Shown: piece by piece, positions 1 to 9,954 of the stretch | How the letters are laid out: each line of letters starts with the position of its first letter | Numbering within the stretch: the first letter of the stretch is position 1 | The notes under the pieces: model-generated | What the model was told of the DNA's origin: nothing | Database searches by the model: none | What the model saw: the letters and a program-made list of their open reading frames with translations, nothing else | Origin: Blasia pusilla | Lineage: Eukaryota > Marchantiophyta > Marchantiopsida > Blasiales | Length of the DNA stretch: 64,000 nt | Reading direction: 5' to 3' | NCBI GenBank assembly: GCA_050084515.1 | Contig: CM114271.1 | Location: 51,646,001-51,710,000, forward strand | Made by a program: the position numbers and the translations under genes

Positions 1-593
1 AGGGCAACTTAAACCACGCTTTCAGAATATTTGGCGGTGGATTTCCCTTCGCAAAAGCCTTTTTCCAAATTCTTAAGGTTTGTAGGGAGTCGATTTTGAC
101 AATAGGTGCAATTCTCGGCAAGGATTTTCGGGGAAACTCACACTTTACTGAAAGCTTAAGAAAGAAACCAGTTTTTTTAAAATTGTATGGACCCGTGACG
201 AGGACTTAGGAAGAGAGTCGGTACTTTTTTGTCACTTTTTTTTTTTCACTTGGATGAATTTCGAATATATTTTTCCCCATCAGTTTGTAGTTGAAAGATT
301 TTACTTGTTTCAGTTTTTTTCTCAAGGAATTGTTTTCTAGAATCCGTTTCTTCTTCCATGATCTAATTTTTTTTCTTGTGTTGTCTCTTTTTCACTTTAT
401 CCCTCTTGGGAATGACCCATCGCCAAGATTTGAACCTCATATCCCCCATCATTTGGGAGCCAATGGTGCTAACAACCTCTTCTGCAAAGAATAAGCTCAC
501 TTACTCTTTGTAGAAAAGGTTAAACCTACTCAATTCTACAATAGAAACAGAAAGATATAGACTGAGTTTACATGGGAGAGCAAGATTCAGAAT
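1..593. other. Unassigned left edge
   Basis: No coding sequence is recognisable. The stretch lies downstream (minus strand) of the hAT transposase remnant that begins near 600, so it is probably the 3' flank of that element. It contains a tRNA-like motif listed separately. Only short open frames occur, with no family motifs. Confidence 0.4.
405..485 (-). repeat. tRNA-like motif downstream of hAT copy 1
   Basis: On the minus strand an 11-base block at 426-436 (GGTTCAAATCT) resembles the RNA polymerase III B box. It follows a TTGGCTCCCAA-type block. The same arrangement lies past the 3' end of the second hAT copy (58,781-58,850). The piece is too short and mispaired to be a functional tRNA. 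It may be a tRNA-derived SINE scrap or a shared terminal sequence of the hAT family. Confidence 0.35.
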
Positions 594-1798
594 ATGATTA
601 TCCTCTTTTCCAAAGAAGATAACAAGTGTAATACTAGGTTAGACCACAAGAACCTAAACTCCTTTGAGCTTTTCCAACGATCAATAGCTTTTACTAAAAT
701 TTCATCACAATCAGATATATCATATGTCTTTGGACCTTCCATGTTCACTCTCAAAAGTGCATCTAAATGCTATGAGCATAATGCATTTCAAAGTCGTTGT
801 TTTATGATATTCTGAATACTGGAAGCTCTCTCATATGTAGCAGTTCTTACACATTGCACCTTAGCTATATCAGCTAAGATAATAATATTACTCTATTTCA
901 CCTTCAAAGGAGGACTACAACCAATCATAGGCCATTATTCCTTGGACTTCTCCTTCCAATCTGTTACTGTCTGGATCTTGAAGGCCAAGAACTAATTCTT
1001 TATGCTTGCACCATCAAGAAGAGTCTTCTTTGCTCTACCATGGAAAGTCTTTTCAAATCCATAAAAAAACCACTTATATTTCTAGATCTTATACACCCCA
1101 ATCTTTTAAGCCTACCATCTGTGAAGGTATGTGAGATGGATTAAGAATCCTAAATTCTCCAATTAAACTATTGTCTACAAATCTTTCATGCAATGCTACA
1201 CAAAGTGCCTGAGCAAAATTCCTTTGAAATGTTACAACTTCCTCGAGATCTTTACCTGATATGTCTCTCTCCATTTAAATTGAATGGAATAAAGACCTCT
1301 AATTTCAGATTTTAAACGTTTTAGATACTCGTCATGAGGCCCTCAGGCCCATAATTTTGGGAGAATATGATATCTACTTGAGGAGGATAGTAATTGTGTA
1401 TTCATGTCTACATTCTCATGAATATAATTAATCCAAATATGAGAAATCTTAGTGTTGAAAATAGAAGCAATAGAAAAAATATCTATAAATTTGAGCTGAA
1501 ATATTATGCCCATCAAAGATATAGAATGGAGTATAGACAATATATCATTTTAAAAGACTTCAACTTTTGAAACAAACAAGAAGTCACTCCATCATCATCT
1601 CTAGGATTAACACCTTGAAAATAAACTAAAACAGCTTGTAAAGCATCATTCAATTGTACTTGCAAAGAAGATAATGCTAACTTACGCTTGGAGCTCGTCC
1701 TAAAATAATTTGCGACAAAATTCAAAAGTTAATCCACCTCATCACTAAACTCCATACATGAAGAATTTTTTTGTTGTTGCAAGTGAAGTGAGATTAGT
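594..1798 (-). pseudogene. hAT transposase copy 1, C-terminal half (broken)
   Basis: This is the C-terminal half of a hAT-superfamily transposase of the plant ZMYM1/TTF-zinc-finger type. It is recognised by collinear similarity to the better copy at 58.9-61.1 kb. The segment at 1,513-1,725 matches the SSKRKLALSSL-type block, and 1,089-1,274 matches the block ending in LIGEFRILNPSHIPS (LIGAMKILNPLHMPS in copy 2). About 640-890 encodes a damaged dimerisation region with an LILA-like start and an ALLRVNMEGP-like block (DVLRIALEGP in copy 2). Stops and frameshifts interrupt every block. At 1,798 the reading frame stops at the LTR of an inserted gypsy element and resumes at 7,155. Not functional. 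Confidence 0.75.
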
Positions 1799-2083
1799 TG
1801 TCGTGGGCCTACTCTCCTTGAATGTTAATATTTTTTGTTGCGGAAGCGTGCGTTCAGTAGGTCACTCTCTCAACGTTGATCTCCATCCAAACACGCACTC
1901 TAGTTAGTAGGGTCTTGGATCAATCAGCGGGCTAACTTTCCGAGTTCTCGTCTCGGTCTTTCATCAAGCTCAACCTTTCTAGTTTTGCGGTTTACGTCAT
2001 AGGCAAGTCTCGAAAGACTTGGGACAGACTTTCCGATTGGTTCAGGAACCTCAAACGGCGTTTCGCGCCTAGCGGTTCCTACA
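1799..2083 (-). repeat. 3' LTR remnant (285 bp) of gypsy element
   Basis: This aligns with 6,133-6,416, the 3' portion of the 5' LTR, including shared blocks such as GTCTCGAAAGACTTG and CTTGGATCAATCAGC. It begins (plus strand) with tgtcgtg, as the right LTR does. The alignment stops near 2,083, where the right LTR continues for about 740 bases more. The missing U3, polypurine tract and integrase tail indicate one deletion whose edge is at about 2,083-2,086. Confidence 0.85.
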
Positions 2084-2085
2084 TG

Positions 2086-3166
2086 TTAATTTTCCTTGAT
2101 CACATACGGTCCAGCATACTTGGCTGACAATTTAACATATTTCGCAGACAATTTCTTCGAAAGAGTGAGATTCTTTACACTCAACCACACTTGTTCCCCA
2201 ATTTGGAAACTCACTAAGCGCTGAATTTTGTTAGCATGTTTCACGTACCTTAGTTGAGCCTTGGCAAGACTTTTCCTCGCTTGCTCTTGTCGTTCCTGTA
2301 TTTCCACTAGCAAAAATTCCGCAGTTGCTTGCAATTGACGAGTGTGTGCCGATGTAGCGCCCCTCGAAAGAGCCAAGTCAAGAGGCCCTTCTGGTTCTCT
2401 TTGATACGAGAAGAAACGGAGATTCTCCGGTTGCAGAATGCTTGGTCGAGTTGTGACAATACTCAGCCATACTTAGCCACTTGGCTCAATCTCTTTGGTC
2501 CGCTCTCACATAATTCCTTAAGTACTAGTTCACGACCAAGTTTAGTTTTTCCGTTTGCCCATCCGTTTGAGGATGAAAGGCCGTACTAAAGCTAAGTTTG
2601 GTCCGGAACCTCCTGAATAGATGTTTCCAAGAGGCATTGGTAAACTTTGGATCTCGATTGGACACAATGCTCCTAGGCAATCCGTGAGCTCGCCACCAAC
2701 CATCTGAAAACAGTTGGGAAGTCGTGTAGGCCGTCGTAGAATCTCTCATCGGCACAAATCTCCCCAACTTGCTAAACCGATCAACTATCACAAGTATAGC
2801 GTTATATCCCTCAGATTGTGGAAGACACTTAATGAAATCCATGCTAATGCTTTGCAAGGGTCCCTCTAGGATCAGCAAAGGACGAAGTAAGCCTTGCTTC
2901 TTCGCATAATAAACTCTATTCGCTTGACAGGTCACGCAGGTCTTCATATATTGAGCAACATCTTCCTTCATGTTGGGCCAGAAGAACCTCTTGGCCAAAA
3001 CAACAAGGGTGGATTTCTCCCCTTTGTATCCTGCCAAAGGTCCATCATGACATTCCACAAACACTATGGTCCGTAGCTTGCCTTGGCCTACATAGATGGT
3101 GCTCTGCTTAAACCTTAGCAAGCCATGCCTCAAACTTAGATTGGCCACCTTCTCGCCCCGCTTCAA
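2086..3166 (-). pseudogene. Gypsy integrase region (degenerate)
   Basis: The retroviral-type integrase of the element joins element cDNA to host DNA. The block at 2,525-3,166 shows the zinc-binding region (ECHDGPLAGYKG, then CVTCQ) and the DDE catalytic core: Asp in SMDFIKCLP, Asp in SNRDPKF, and Glu in HPQTDGQTEKLN. After a break, 2,086-2,376 carries the C-terminal domain with FQIGEQVWLSVKNL and GPYVI. A local duplication (KLSAKYV/KLSAKYA) precedes the end. The usual tail after GPYVI is absent because the frame runs into LTR sequence. Frame changes near 2,376-2,525 make it non-functional. Confidence 0.85.
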
Positions 3167-4226
3167 CTTCCCAGATATTCACTTGCTTGTGCATCCTTCA
3201 TATGTCCTTCACGAATCCTTCTTTCCGGGTCTGTTTCATTAGAGAACATTGCTCTCAACACTTGTGTCGTCGATGGCATATGCTCATCTCTACGACTTAA
3301 CGCATCTGGAATGACATTGTCTTTCCCCGACTTGTGGATTAGCTTCACATTTTTCAATGCCAAGGTATCATGCCATCAAGGTTTCTTGGGTGTTACGCGA
3401 TCATGGATCTCAAAATACTTGAGCGATATGTTATCGGTGAATACTCAAGTTTTGTGAAGTCCCAGATAGTGACGCCACTTCCTCAAGCAATGAACCACCG
3501 CGAACAAATCTTACTCATGAGTGGGCATCTCCTTTTGGTGTCGCTAAGCTTCTTGCTCTCGTATGCTATAGGTCTCCCTTTTTGCACCAACATTCCTACA
3601 ATCGCAAAATCACTAGCATCAGTGTGCACCTCGAACGGTTGGTCAAACTCTGGCAGCTTCAAAATTGGTTCCCGCAACATGATCTCTTTGACTCGATTGA
3701 ACCCTTTATCCACTTCCTCGGTCCATGTTGTGTTGGAAAACTTCGCGGTCCAATCTGTGAGAGGTTTTACTATTCCCGAAAAGTTCTTCATGTATGTCCG
3801 GTAAAACAAGACCACTCCGATGAACCTCCTCATCCCCTTCATAGTGGAAGGTGGTTCCCATTCGGAAATCGCGCTTACCTTCTCTATGTTTGGACTCACT
3901 CCATTTGCACTAACCACATGCCCCAAGAACTTGATCTTCATCACACAGAACTCACTCCATACTAAGAATTGTTCAAAGAGGTCATCCATCCTCGGAAGAG
4001 GATAGTTGTTCCTTACCGTCACTTTATTCAGCGCCCGGTAATCAACATAGAGTCTCAACTTCCCATCCTTCTTCTTCACAAAGAGGACGGGCGCTCCATA
4101 AGGTGACTTGCCAGTTTGGATGTAACCCCTCTCTAGAAGTTCACCCAACTGTTTCTTCAACTTAGCAAGTTCTTCTTGATTCAATCTATATGGTTCCTTT
4201 GAAGGTGGTTGAGATCCAAATATCAC
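3167..4226 (-). pseudogene. Gypsy RT-RNase H with deleted catalytic core
   Basis: The RT N-terminus is clear (GYIQTGKSPYGAPVLFVKKKD, then LRLYVDYRALNKVTVRNNYPLPRMDDLFEQ in two adjoining blocks). The frame then jumps in phase to the distal KIKFLGHVV block. The segment between them, which in this family holds the SGYHQ, MPFGL and (F/Y)xDD catalytic blocks (roughly 110 residues), is absent. RNase H follows with HTDASDFAIVGMLVQ and AYESKKLS, then near 3,163-3,363 the tail motif DNVIPDALSRRDE. A stop lies between these RNase H parts near 3,370. The protein could not reverse-transcribe. Confidence 0.85.
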
Positions 4227-5053
4227 CCTATCTTATGATCAATCGCCCTATGTGGTGGCAACTCAGTCGGAAGCTCCTTAGTCAACACATCTCCAAATTC
4301 TTTCACAACTCTCTTGAGTGTTTCATGGATCCCCTTTGAAGTTGAGTTCTGATCTCTGCGTCTTGTGCTTGCATCATCCTCTACTTGTCTCATCAAGCAA
4401 AGGAATCCTTCCTCTAACTCGGCCAAACTGGTCCTCGTGATGACTTTCACCAACTCTGTCTTTCTAGGAACCTCACGAACCAATCTAAGGTTTGTCCGTT
4501 TTCCGTTAACCAAGATGCTCAACCTCAAAGGTCTTCGCCTCAATTCCACCTCAAACGCATCCAAAAACATGTTCCCTAAGACTCCATCGATTCCATCCAT
4601 GTCATAAACTATGAAAATCTTCTTCAACTCAAATACTCCGCATCCCACAACTAGCCCTAAAACCAGCTCTTAGGTCTGGTGGGACTTGCCTCTCGGGAAT
4701 CCTACCCTAATGGCTTCATCCGCCTTGGTGGTTGGAAATACCAATATCTTCACGATTCTCGGGCTCAAGAATGAGTGCGAAGCACCTGTATCAACGAGCA
4801 ACATCACATCGCGATTAGCAATCGTGGATCCTAGGTCAACCAAATTGGGCGTTCTCTTGGTGACTTGGAGAGATGTATCTAGATCTCCCGCCAATAAGTG
4901 CTTAGCAGCAAACGCAATCATACTCAGTTTATTGACCTTGGGCCTCACACATTCCTTAGCCATATGCCCGGGTTTGCTACAATTGTAGCAAATCACTTTG
5001 GCGTTTGCTGACTTCGGGAACGACGGCCTTCTTGGCTTCACGTTGAGTTCCAC
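4227..5053 (-). pseudogene. Gypsy gag zinc knuckle and aspartic protease
   Basis: The block at 4,670-5,053 contains the nucleocapsid CCHC knuckle (CYNCSKPGHMAKEC, spacing CX2CX4HX4C). About 60 residues later comes the retropepsin active-site motif LLVDTGASHSFLS. The following frame (4,223-4,648) carries the protease C-terminal DGVLGNMFLDAF block and then the start of RT (EFGDVLTKELPTELPPHR). The knuckle-protease-RT order fits plant Ty3/gypsy. The two frames are separated by a stop near 4,660. Confidence 0.85.
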
Positions 5054-5093
5054 TGGTTTCGTTGTTGGGGCAAGAAACCCTCCATGGTCGCGT

Positions 5094-5981
5094 TCACCCC
5101 CATTCCAAACCCTCGAGGATGTCCCTTTTTTTTTTGGTAACTAAGAAAAAACTTTTCGGCTCAAAGGGTTTTTGGTTTTGGACTTCATCGTCCCCTATCC
5201 GCTCCGCTAGCCTCAGAAGCTCTGCGCACGTCTTTGGAATGTGAGGCATACAAAAGAGGGCCTTTTCGGGGCTCGGTTTGAGTCCACTTAAGAAGATCAC
5301 CTTCTTCGTAAACTCATCCATGGAAAGTGAGCTCATGTGTGCACTGAACTCTCACACATAAGCCCTAAGGGATCCGCTTTAGCACAACCTCATAAACTCC
5401 ATGCCGTCACGATACTCTTGATATTCCAGAGTGAATCGGTTACCAATCAACTCCTTAAAATCTTCCCAACTCAAAGTTCTTCCACGGCCCAGATGTTCTT
5501 TACGGTGAGCCATCCACCAATGGAGAGCGTGATCCTTCAGAAACGTGACCGCTACAGTCACCTTGTCTTGCTCATGTGCCTTCTGCACTTTGAAATAAAG
5601 TTCAAGTTCCGTTAGAAACTCGCTCACTTTCTGAGAACGCCCCATTCCTGTGAATGGCGTTGGAAAATTTATCTTACAAAGCTTCTTGCCGGAATTAGAG
5701 GCTCCATTCGACTTGATTTCTACCATCACCTTGCTCTGTTCGGCCATCTAGTCTGCCATCACCTTCATAAAATCCATCATTTGGATATAAAAGGCCGGGT
5801 CGTTTAAGTTTGGAGGCGAAGGCCCCCCGGAAAGATTTGCATTTGGCACATCCTCATGTTTGGGACTCGGCACTTCGGGAGTGGCAATCTCCACCTCTGG
5901 CTCACGGTCTGTCATTGATTTGTCTCTCGGATTTTTTGCTTTGACTCGCGGCTTCCTCGGTTCTTCGCCCTTGGTCGCCAT
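5094..5981 (-). pseudogene. Gypsy gag capsid region
   Basis: The gag start lies at 5,981 (MATKGEEPRK), followed by an acidic and proline-rich stretch. A single in-frame stop at 5,748-5,750 separates it from the capsid domain, which reads on in the same frame. The capsid core shows INFPTPFTG, ELYFKVQKAHEQDKV, ALHWWMAHRKEH and WEDFKELIGNRF, typical of the retrotransposon gag family. After another stop near 5,379 it continues with LSMDEFTKKVIFLSGLKP at 5,094-5,336. A poly-T run at about 5,129-5,138 may mark a slippage frameshift near its end. Confidence 0.8.
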
Positions 5982-6118
5982 TTGCGAGTCCTCGCTTTCT
6001 CAGATCTCCTCCTCGTCTCTTGCGTTCCTCCTCAAGCATTGCGGTCTTCCAACAACCTTGAGTTCTTCTCAAACGTCCAAATCTTCTATGACCCCAAGTT
6101 CACGATCATCAAGGATTT

Positions 6119-6130
6119 TCTCTGATACCA
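6119..6130 (-). promoter_or_regulatory. Primer-binding site, initiator tRNA-Met type
   Basis: Minus-strand TGGTATCAGAGA lies two bases after the inferred LTR end (…GACA). This matches the 3' end complement of plant initiator tRNA-Met, the usual primer of plant LTR retrotransposons. It fixes the orientation of the element and the inner LTR boundary at 6,133. Confidence 0.85.
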
Positions 6131-6132
6131 CG

Positions 6133-7154
6133 TGTCGTGCGCCTACTCTCCTTGAACGTTAATCTTTGTTGTTGCGGAAGCATGCGTTCATTAGGTCATG
6201 CTCTCAACGCTGATTTGCATCCAAACACACACTCTAATTAGTCGGGTCTTGGATCAATCAGCATGCTAGCTTTCCAAGTTCTCGTCTTGGTCTTTCATCA
6301 AGCTCAACCTTCCTAGTTTCACGGTTTACAACACATGCAAGTCTCGAAAGACTTGAGACAGACTTTCCGGTCGGTTCAGGAACCTCAAACAATATTTTCG
6401 CGTGGCGGTTCCAACTGTCCAATGGACATCCAATGAGTCCCTAACCGAGACTCGCACAAAGTGAATCTGGGGTCGGAATCCAAGTGTGGCGTACAAAGTC
6501 CACTTCCTTGGATCAGGTTTGGGTTTTGAGTTCCAACGCCAAACTCCTGTTCCATCCCATGCCTCTGAGACGCTGTTTGGTGCTCAAAGTGGGGATTCGT
6601 GTTCCAAGACATCTTGGAGAGACTACTCCCTTACTAGTACTTTTGGGGATCTCCAGGGTTCCCTTCATTTAGGGAAAGACACCCGGGCCTCTCCAATTGG
6701 CCCTCAACCTTGATTGCTCTCACAATCGTCTTTGGCCAATATCTCAGTCTGTACTTATGTGTTTGCTGATATCTTTAGTGCATTGGAAGCGTCTCAAGAC
6801 AAGCTTTCCAGCGCCCTCTTATTAGTCTCAAATGCATGTTGGGGCTAAGCGGTATGGTCCAAAACACAGTTAAATTCCCCAAACGCTAGTCGTGTTCCAA
6901 AACTGGTTCTCACCTCTTTGGAAACCAACCTTCCAAGACTCAACTCATCTCAAGTCTTGGCTTGCGTTTGGTCTAGGTTTCTTGGTCACGACCACTTACA
7001 CATGAAACACACAACTTTGTTCCATGTTTTGTCTCTTGGACTTTTCCAAGAGACCTTGCCAAAAGCCTCTCCAAAGTGCGCTCATCGCAGCGTGAGTCCA
7101 CTTGAGTTCTGATGTTCCGCTTGGCGCCTATTTGGTGTTATTTGGTTGCGAGGG
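6133..7154 (-). repeat. 5' LTR of the gypsy element (about 1.02 kb)
   Basis: The inner boundary is set by the primer-binding site at 6,119-6,130. The outer boundary is set where hAT transposase coding (GHRT) resumes at about 7,155. The LTR aligns along its length with the solo LTR at 45,389-46,126 on the opposite strand, and its 3' third aligns with 1,799-2,083. The outer terminus seems to have lost about ten bases, because the expected TG start and the target-site duplicate are not intact. Confidence 0.85.
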
Positions 7155-8100
7155 TCCTATGACCTACACAATATGCATTGGTCATAAAAGGAATCACATT
7201 CCTTTTCAAGCAAGAAGCTACCCCATTTCGAGATCCAATCATAATACTGGCTCCATCCGAGCCAAACCCTACCATTTTATCAAGTTCGATCTCCCATTCA
7301 GGCCATTCCTTTAGTAAAGATATTATACAAATTGAAATAGACTTAGCGTCCTTCTTATCAACCTGAATTAGACTGAGGAAGGAAGTGACTAATTTTCCCT
7401 CATCTATGTATGTAACAAAAGCCACCAAATGGCCTATTACAAAGATATCCATACACTCATCTACCATAATTCCATTAAAATAATCTACGTCGCACTCTTT
7501 CTAAAAAATTATATCCAATAGCGAGCTAATAAACGTTATCATAATTCCACATGCTTTGTCATCTTGGTACATGATCTTTGTCATATTGGTAGAAATTCTT
7601 TTAGCAATCCACACAAAGTTGGGAATGTTATGAAAGAAATATTTTGTTTAGCTACAAAATAAGCTCCTTGGAAGAGAGTTAACAATGCTTCATCACAACT
7701 TCTATTTGAGGTTGCTATGGCCTTCTCAAGTTTCTTCTTGCCAGTGTGATGAGCCCACACTAAACAAGTATGTTCCTTAGACTTCCCATGATCTACAAAG
7801 GCTGACCTCTTCACATTGATAGCACCATGATTGGCAAAGGTTGATTTTCCCCAACATTCCTTACAAACCTTACATAATACTCATCCAGTATGAGGTTCAA
7901 ATTCTATCCAATCAAAGGTAGAGTACCATGCATCTCTCCAAAGTATTTGATTCTCTTGAATCTAAGAGTATGAAGTATTGGCTGGTACGTCAATTTCATC
8001 CCATGATGCATCTTCTACATCTATACATGGTTGGTTGATTACCTCATTCTTTTTGTTAAATCCTAGGTCCATGAGTGATCTCTGCCTTTTCCCCTTGACT
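7155..8100 (-). pseudogene. hAT transposase copy 1, N-terminal half (broken)
   Basis: This is the N-terminal part of the same hAT transposase gene. Around 7,850-7,960 lies an atypical zinc-finger-like block (AWYSTFDWIEFEP, then CKVCKECWGKSTFA), collinear with WHSMYDWIDYD and CKVCRKGKGKSAFA in copy 2. At 7,581-7,814 comes KEHTCLVWAHHTGKKKLEKA and LLTLFQGAYFVAKQ. At 7,138-7,467 the first catalytic region (VDECMD) and the GFGSDGASIM block are visible, ending in CVGHRT, where the gypsy LTR interrupts. The upstream frame at 7,962-8,195 has no recognised domain. Stops and frameshifts occur throughout. Confidence 0.75.
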
Positions 8101-8169
8101 TGAAGGTTTCCTCCACAATTTTTGTCCATGGAGAGAATTGGGACTTGGGAGACTAAGGTGAAGCCTAGG

Positions 8170-8201
8170 CCGATCTCTCCATCACAAGGTCTCATAAATG
8201 T

Positions 8202-8283
<82 letters not shown>

Positions 8284-8735
8284 GTCAAACCAAACCCACT
8301 CTCCCAATGAGAGGCTTGGATTACACACAAAAGGCAAGGAGGACCATAACTCCGCCACCTCATCCCAAGACATTCAACAAAGAGAGAATGAGCTCTCAAG
8401 TTCTCTCTCTTGGAGGTATATTCCCTTCCCTCTCCCAAGCTCTCTCCACAATAACCTATGCTTGCAGGTCACCTCCTTGGCTCTTGAACTGCTATAGCGG
8501 GTCAAGGGCCACTTCTCAAAATCTAAAGTCAAGTATACTCAATATGGAAACTCGCCCAAAATATTAAGTTTCTCTATATGGCTCCAAATGAGCCGAAACA
8601 AAGGGGAAACTTGCTCTCTGAGGTTACCCTTGGCCTCAATAAGTCATCCTCGACTCTTGAGGCTATCCTCCACTACCTGCGAAGGCTCTCTACTAGATCT
8701 TGCCGATCTATCCTAAAGTATGTGACAACATTGGA
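8170..8735. repeat. LTR-like repeat, copy A
   Basis: About 540 bases align with 34,900-35,365 on the same strand. Shared blocks include AAAGAGAGAATGAGCT, CTCTCCCAAGCTCTCTCCA and GGGGAAACTTGCTCTCT. Both copies end near a TGACA. No internal domains lie beside it, so a solo LTR or fragment is the likeliest reading. Copy A has a large CT expansion near its start that copy B lacks. Confidence 0.6.
8202..8281. repeat. (CT)n microsatellite, about 80 bases
   Basis: An uninterrupted CT dinucleotide run of roughly 40 units. It sits inside repeat copy A at the position where copy B has only short CTCTC blocks, so it expanded after the two copies diverged. Open frames across it are artefacts of the repeat. 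Confidence 0.95.
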
Positions 8736-9020
8736 GATATTTTGGTACTTCGCGTCTCGTTGTGTGGATTCCATGAGTAAGCATGGGATTGTGTGTGATT
8801 GTATGTGCATTCGATGACAGCAATGCGTATGCGCACGACAAATTAGAGATCAAAGATGATCTAAGACAGAAAAACGGCAAGCAGACTAGTAAGAGATGAA
8901 CACATTGGGGAATCACCAAAGGCCAAAGAGACAAGAAAGCGATAGGACAGGCTTGGAACTACTATAAATTGAGGAAGTTGGGGTAAAAAGTGATATTTAT
9001 ATAAGTATGGCTAACTCAAG
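8736..9020. other. Unassigned spacer
   Basis: No domain or repeat structure was recognised between the LTR-like repeat and the following minisatellite. Confidence 0.4.
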
Positions 9021-9024
9021 CGGA

Positions 9025-9510
9025 ACTTACCCAGAGAAGGGCAGCGACCGACATGAAGCGGACGTGTGACGGGTCAGAAGTAAGGCGGGGATCGACCAGG
9101 GACTAAACCGTGACTGATCAGCGGAAGAGCCGTGACTTACCAGGGACAAAACCACAACTGATCGGCAATGGAGCCGATAGTGACCAAGGGGAAAATGGCA
9201 ACTGATCGGAAGAAGAGTCGGGACAAACCAGATTCAGAAGTGAGACTGAGGGGCGGTAGAAAGGTGAGTGAATAGGGGCAAAACTGCAAAAGACGTAGGG
9301 CGGCAAAGTAACTAATCAAAAGGAGAGGACAAAGAATGAGTAATTCGTGGTTGAAAGAAAAAAGGACTAGGTATACCAAAGGACAAAACCGTGACCAATC
9401 AACGGTAGAGCCCTGACCAAACAAGGGTCAAAATCGTGCCTAATAGGTGGCAGAACCATAATAAACTTGGGACGGAACCGCGATCGATCAACGGCTCTAT
9501 TGTCTATTTT
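9025..9510. repeat. Degenerate minisatellite, unit about 40 bases
   Basis: The motif ACCAGGGACAAAACCGTGAC, followed by TGATCAGCGGAAGAGCC-like text, recurs imperfectly about ten times, with variants such as GACCAAACAAGGGTCAAAAT and GACCAATCAACGGTAGAGCC. The regular alternation of a GGGACAAAACC block and a GATCGGCGG block marks tandem origin. Overlapping open frames here have no coding character. Confidence 0.6.
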
Positions 9511-9954
9511 CCGAGGTAAGTAGATATAGAATCTAGCACGGTGGCCATACAAGCCTAGAGGCACCACCGAGAGTCTTTACCACAAGTGCAAGAACGGGCA
9601 TTATAGAACATGTTGCGGTGCATCATAGCCAAGTACTTAGAAACCAGAAAACAAGTAGCAAGGTTGGTGTGCTAGGGTAATGAAGTCCTCAAGTTGGAAA
9701 AATATGTGTGGAAGGAACTCAACATACATGGAGCCCCAAGGATCAAGAAAACAACAACGCCCATACACCAAAATACAAAAGAGATTTGGACGAGACAACC
9801 AACCAGTGTTACAAATTTTTGTATGGAAGAACCAACTGGTAGAAGGAACGAGATGGCTCAAGATGATCTTCTAAAACATCCGCCCAACCCAGCTAGAGAG
9901 TCACTAACCACCAAAGTGCACCCAACACGATGTGAGTACCAACCCCACAAAGAA
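9511..9954. other. Unassigned stretch upstream of LINE remnant
   Basis: The plus strand runs toward the LINE endonuclease. Short open frames are present but show no motif I recognise. It could be the degenerate end of LINE ORF1 or its linker. Confidence 0.35.

Larger units (their letters stand above)
1799..7154 (-). mobile_element. Ty3/gypsy LTR retrotransposon, deleted, inserted in hAT copy 1
   Basis: Reading on the minus strand from right to left: 5' LTR (6,133-7,154), primer-binding site (6,119-6,130), gag, zinc knuckle and protease, RT-RNase H, integrase, then a 3' LTR remnant (1,799-2,083). The gene order PR-RT-RH-INT is that of Ty3/gypsy. The gag-pol frame carries stops and shifts, the catalytic RT core is missing, and the integrase C-terminus runs directly into mid-LTR. 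The element is therefore dead. Reading frames of a hAT transposase abut both ends, which makes this a nested insertion. The clade is uncertain: if it is a chromovirus, the chromodomain would lie in the deleted segment. Confidence 0.9.

Noticed and set aside
8182-8373. Arg-Glu / Ser-Leu repeat proteins
   Set aside because: Direct translation of the CT microsatellite.
8202-9510. CRISPR-like array
   Set aside because: The repeats are a dinucleotide run and imperfect contiguous tandem units without unique spacers; the window is plant nuclear DNA.
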